From assembly GCA_022798155.1 (NCBI GenBank), contig JAAWLY010000123.1:1-6515 (forward strand): 6,515 bases of DNA. The letters run 5' to 3'. Shown here piece by piece: positions 5,468 to 6,515 of this stretch (position 1 is its first letter; each line of letters starts with the position of its first letter). Below the pieces are notes generated by a model. That model had not been told where the DNA came from, did not search any database, and was given only the letters and a program-made list of their open reading frames with translations. This stretch comes from Lawsonibacter sp. (GTDB lineage: Bacteria > Bacillota > Clostridia > Oscillospirales > Oscillospiraceae). A program made the translations under genes and the position numbers.

Positions 5468-5861
5468 AAAGAATTTTTACCTCGCCCTTGCTTTATTTGG
5501 TGTGGCTATCTTTTTTCTGATCCAATCCGAAAAGCATCAATGGGAAGGAGGGTCCCTGTTTCAGGCGGCCATAGCTGCTTTGGGCGGTCTAAACGCACTC
5601 TATACCGCCTTGAGTCAAAAAGCCGCACGGAGAGAACTCATCAAGGAGCAGGACGAAATGCTGATCCTTGAAAATCTCAAGTGCTACCGCGCCGCTTACT
5701 GGACTACGATCGTCCTTTTGCTCCTGATCAGTCTGATGTTTTCCCGCTCCACAGATACGTTTACCCAATGCCTGTCTTTGACCGCTTTCCTGACCTGTTT
5801 CCTTATGATCGTCGTCCATAGTCTTATTTCAATCATGGCGGGAAGCCATAACGCTCAATAA
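5451..5861 (+). CDS. Four-helix membrane protein of unknown function, coupled to XRE regulator
   Basis: I do not recognise a named family with confidence. The 136 residues hold four hydrophobic helices (about 9-25, 36-54, 83-98 and 105-129). Between the second and third helices is a charged cytoplasmic segment, KAARRELIKEQDEMLILENL (57-76), resembling the 'DERD'-type loops of small Firmicute membrane proteins such as DUF2178 that are usually encoded beside a YozG-like XRE regulator. The ATG at 5451 is preceded by GGGGGA 8 nt upstream, which lies inside the regulator gene, and the first 17 nt overlap that gene. Codon use looks more AT-rich than the neighbours. A role as partner or sensor for the regulator, or as the product it controls, is inference from gene order. 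Confidence 0.85.
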   Translation: MKIYHKKNFYLALALFGVAIFFLIQSEKHQWEGGSLFQAAIAALGGLNALYTALSQKAARRELIKEQDEMLILENLKCYRAAYWTTIVLLLLISLMFSRSTDTFTQCLSLTAFLTCFLMIVVHSLISIMAGSHNAQ

Positions 5862-5867
5862 TATGCG

Positions 5868-5899
5868 GCAAAGGGCCCGCCAGCCGGCGGGCCCTTTGC
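5868..5899. terminator. Bidirectional terminator between convergent genes
   Basis: A perfect 14-bp inverted repeat (GCAAAGGGCCCGCC / GGCGGGCCCTTTGC) with a 4-nt loop fills the 39-nt gap between the membrane-protein gene and the aminopeptidase gene. The AAA/TTT within the stem gives a short T run on either strand, so it can serve both transcripts. Confidence 0.85.
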
Positions 5900-5900
5900 T

Positions 5901-6515
5901 TCATACCGCTTCAAAAACCGCCTTCATCCCCTTGAAGGTCATATAGCAGTCCAGCTTGCCCACCGTCTCGAAGGGGGCGTGCATGGATAAGACCGGGACC
6001 CCGGCGTCTAGGGTGTCGATGTTCCGCTCGGCCATAAAGACGGCCACGGTGCCGCCGCCGCCGGCGTCCACCTTGCCCAGCTCGGCCATCTGCCAAACCA
6101 CGTTGGCGTTGTCCAGCACCCGGCGGGCCCGGGCCACCACCTCGGCGGAGGCGTCGGAGGCCCCGGACTTGCCCCGGGCTCCAGTATACTTGCACAGGCC
6201 CATGCCGTAGTTCACAAAGGCGCTGTTACGCTTTTCGTACACGTCGGCAAAATTGGGGTCGTAGGCGGCGGTGACGTCGGCGGACAGGCAGAAGGACTTC
6301 TCAAAGCAGGCGCGCAGGGGCACCCCCTGGGCCTGACACAGGTCCTCCATAAAGGTATCGAAGGCGGCGGACTTCATACCGGTGACCCCCTCGGAGCCGA
6401 TCTCCTCCTTATCGGCCAGCATACACACGGCGGTGTACTCCGGGGCGTTGAGCTGGAGCAGAGCGGCCAGACAGGCGTAGGCGCACACCCGGTCGTCGTG
6501 GCCGTAGGCGCCAAT
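5901..6515 (-). CDS. M18-family zinc aminopeptidase (N-terminal part outside window)
   Basis: Cytosolic metallo-aminopeptidase removing N-terminal residues from peptides. 204 C-terminal residues are visible; the family is usually about 430-470 long, so more than half lies beyond the right edge. Landmarks, numbered from the first visible residue: GAYGHDDRVCAYA (2-14, bridging Asp at 7 or 8), ADKEEIGSEGVTGM (34-47, with E37/E38 as catalytic base and metal ligand), SADVTAAYDPNF (78-89, metal Asp80), KYTGARGKSGASDASAE (109-125), GKVDAGGGGTVAVFMAERN (147-165) and VLSMHAPFETVGKLD (175-189, metal His179). All expected C-terminal metal ligands are present, so the enzyme looks intact. The DKEEIGSEG form fits the bacterial 'M18 aminopeptidase 1' (ApeA-like) branch. 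It converges on the regulatory cassette and ends just beyond the shared hairpin terminator. Confidence 0.95.
   Translation of the reverse strand: MGAYGHDDRVCAYACLAALLQLNAPEYTAVCMLADKEEIGSEGVTGMKSAAFDTFMEDLCQAQGVPLRACFEKSFCLSADVTAAYDPNFADVYEKRNSAFVNYGMGLCKYTGARGKSGASDASAEVVARARRVLDNANVVWQMAELGKVDAGGGGTVAVFMAERNIDTLDAGVPVLSMHAPFETVGKLDCYMTFKGMKAVFEAV

Noticed and set aside
1..6515. CRISPR repeats, tRNA or rRNA genes, transposases, riboswitches
   Set aside because: No regularly spaced repeats, cloverleaf-like sequence, transposase motifs or conserved leader structures were seen on either strand.

Overview
The window is GC-rich, densely packed DNA from a Gram-positive Firmicute. Its gene set and style (TepA next to an FtsK/SpoIIIE translocase, 'TDKAVSKWETGKG' XRE regulators, strong AGGAGG ribosome binding sites, an M18 aminopeptidase) suggest a gut clostridium of the Oscillospiraceae / Flavonifractor-Lawsonibacter type. 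That placement is inference from gene content and composition only.

Left block (1-4396, minus strand): reading leftwards, tepA (ClpP-fold protease, 3713-4396), uppP (undecaprenyl-diphosphatase, 2698-3552) and ftsK/spoIIIE (DNA translocase, 2663 running off the left edge). uppP and ftsK are 34 nt apart and probably form one operon. tepA is separated from uppP by 160 nt, which hold a 68-bp repeat-like element and a probable uppP promoter. The element's terminal GTAGGGG supplies the tepA stop codon. In Bacillus subtilis tepA also lies just upstream of spoIIIE, so the neighbourhood is ancestral with uppP placed between them.

Middle block (4520-5861, plus strand): a small regulatory cassette between housekeeping genes. 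It starts, divergently from tepA, with a 194-aa XRE-type regulator that has a membrane domain. Between its two hydrophobic helices is IIGGADGPTAI, a signature resembling the sodium-site motif of OadB-type Na+-pumping decarboxylases. A strong hairpin terminator follows, then a near-consensus promoter (TTGACA-N17-TATACT) covered by two 10-bp palindromes. This promoter drives a 77-aa XRE regulator that appears to start at CTG, overlapped by 17 nt with a 136-aa four-helix membrane protein of unknown function. The pair looks like an autoregulated, translationally coupled regulator/membrane-protein module.

Right block (5901-6515, minus strand): the C-terminal 204 residues of an M18-family zinc aminopeptidase, convergent with the cassette and separated from it by a perfect 14-bp-stem hairpin that probably terminates both sides.

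No tRNA, rRNA, CRISPR array, transposase or phage gene is visible. The most unusual points are the OadB-like motif in a DNA-binding protein, the CTG-started regulator that standard start-codon models would miss, the paired palindromes on its promoter, and the repeat element that ends tepA.
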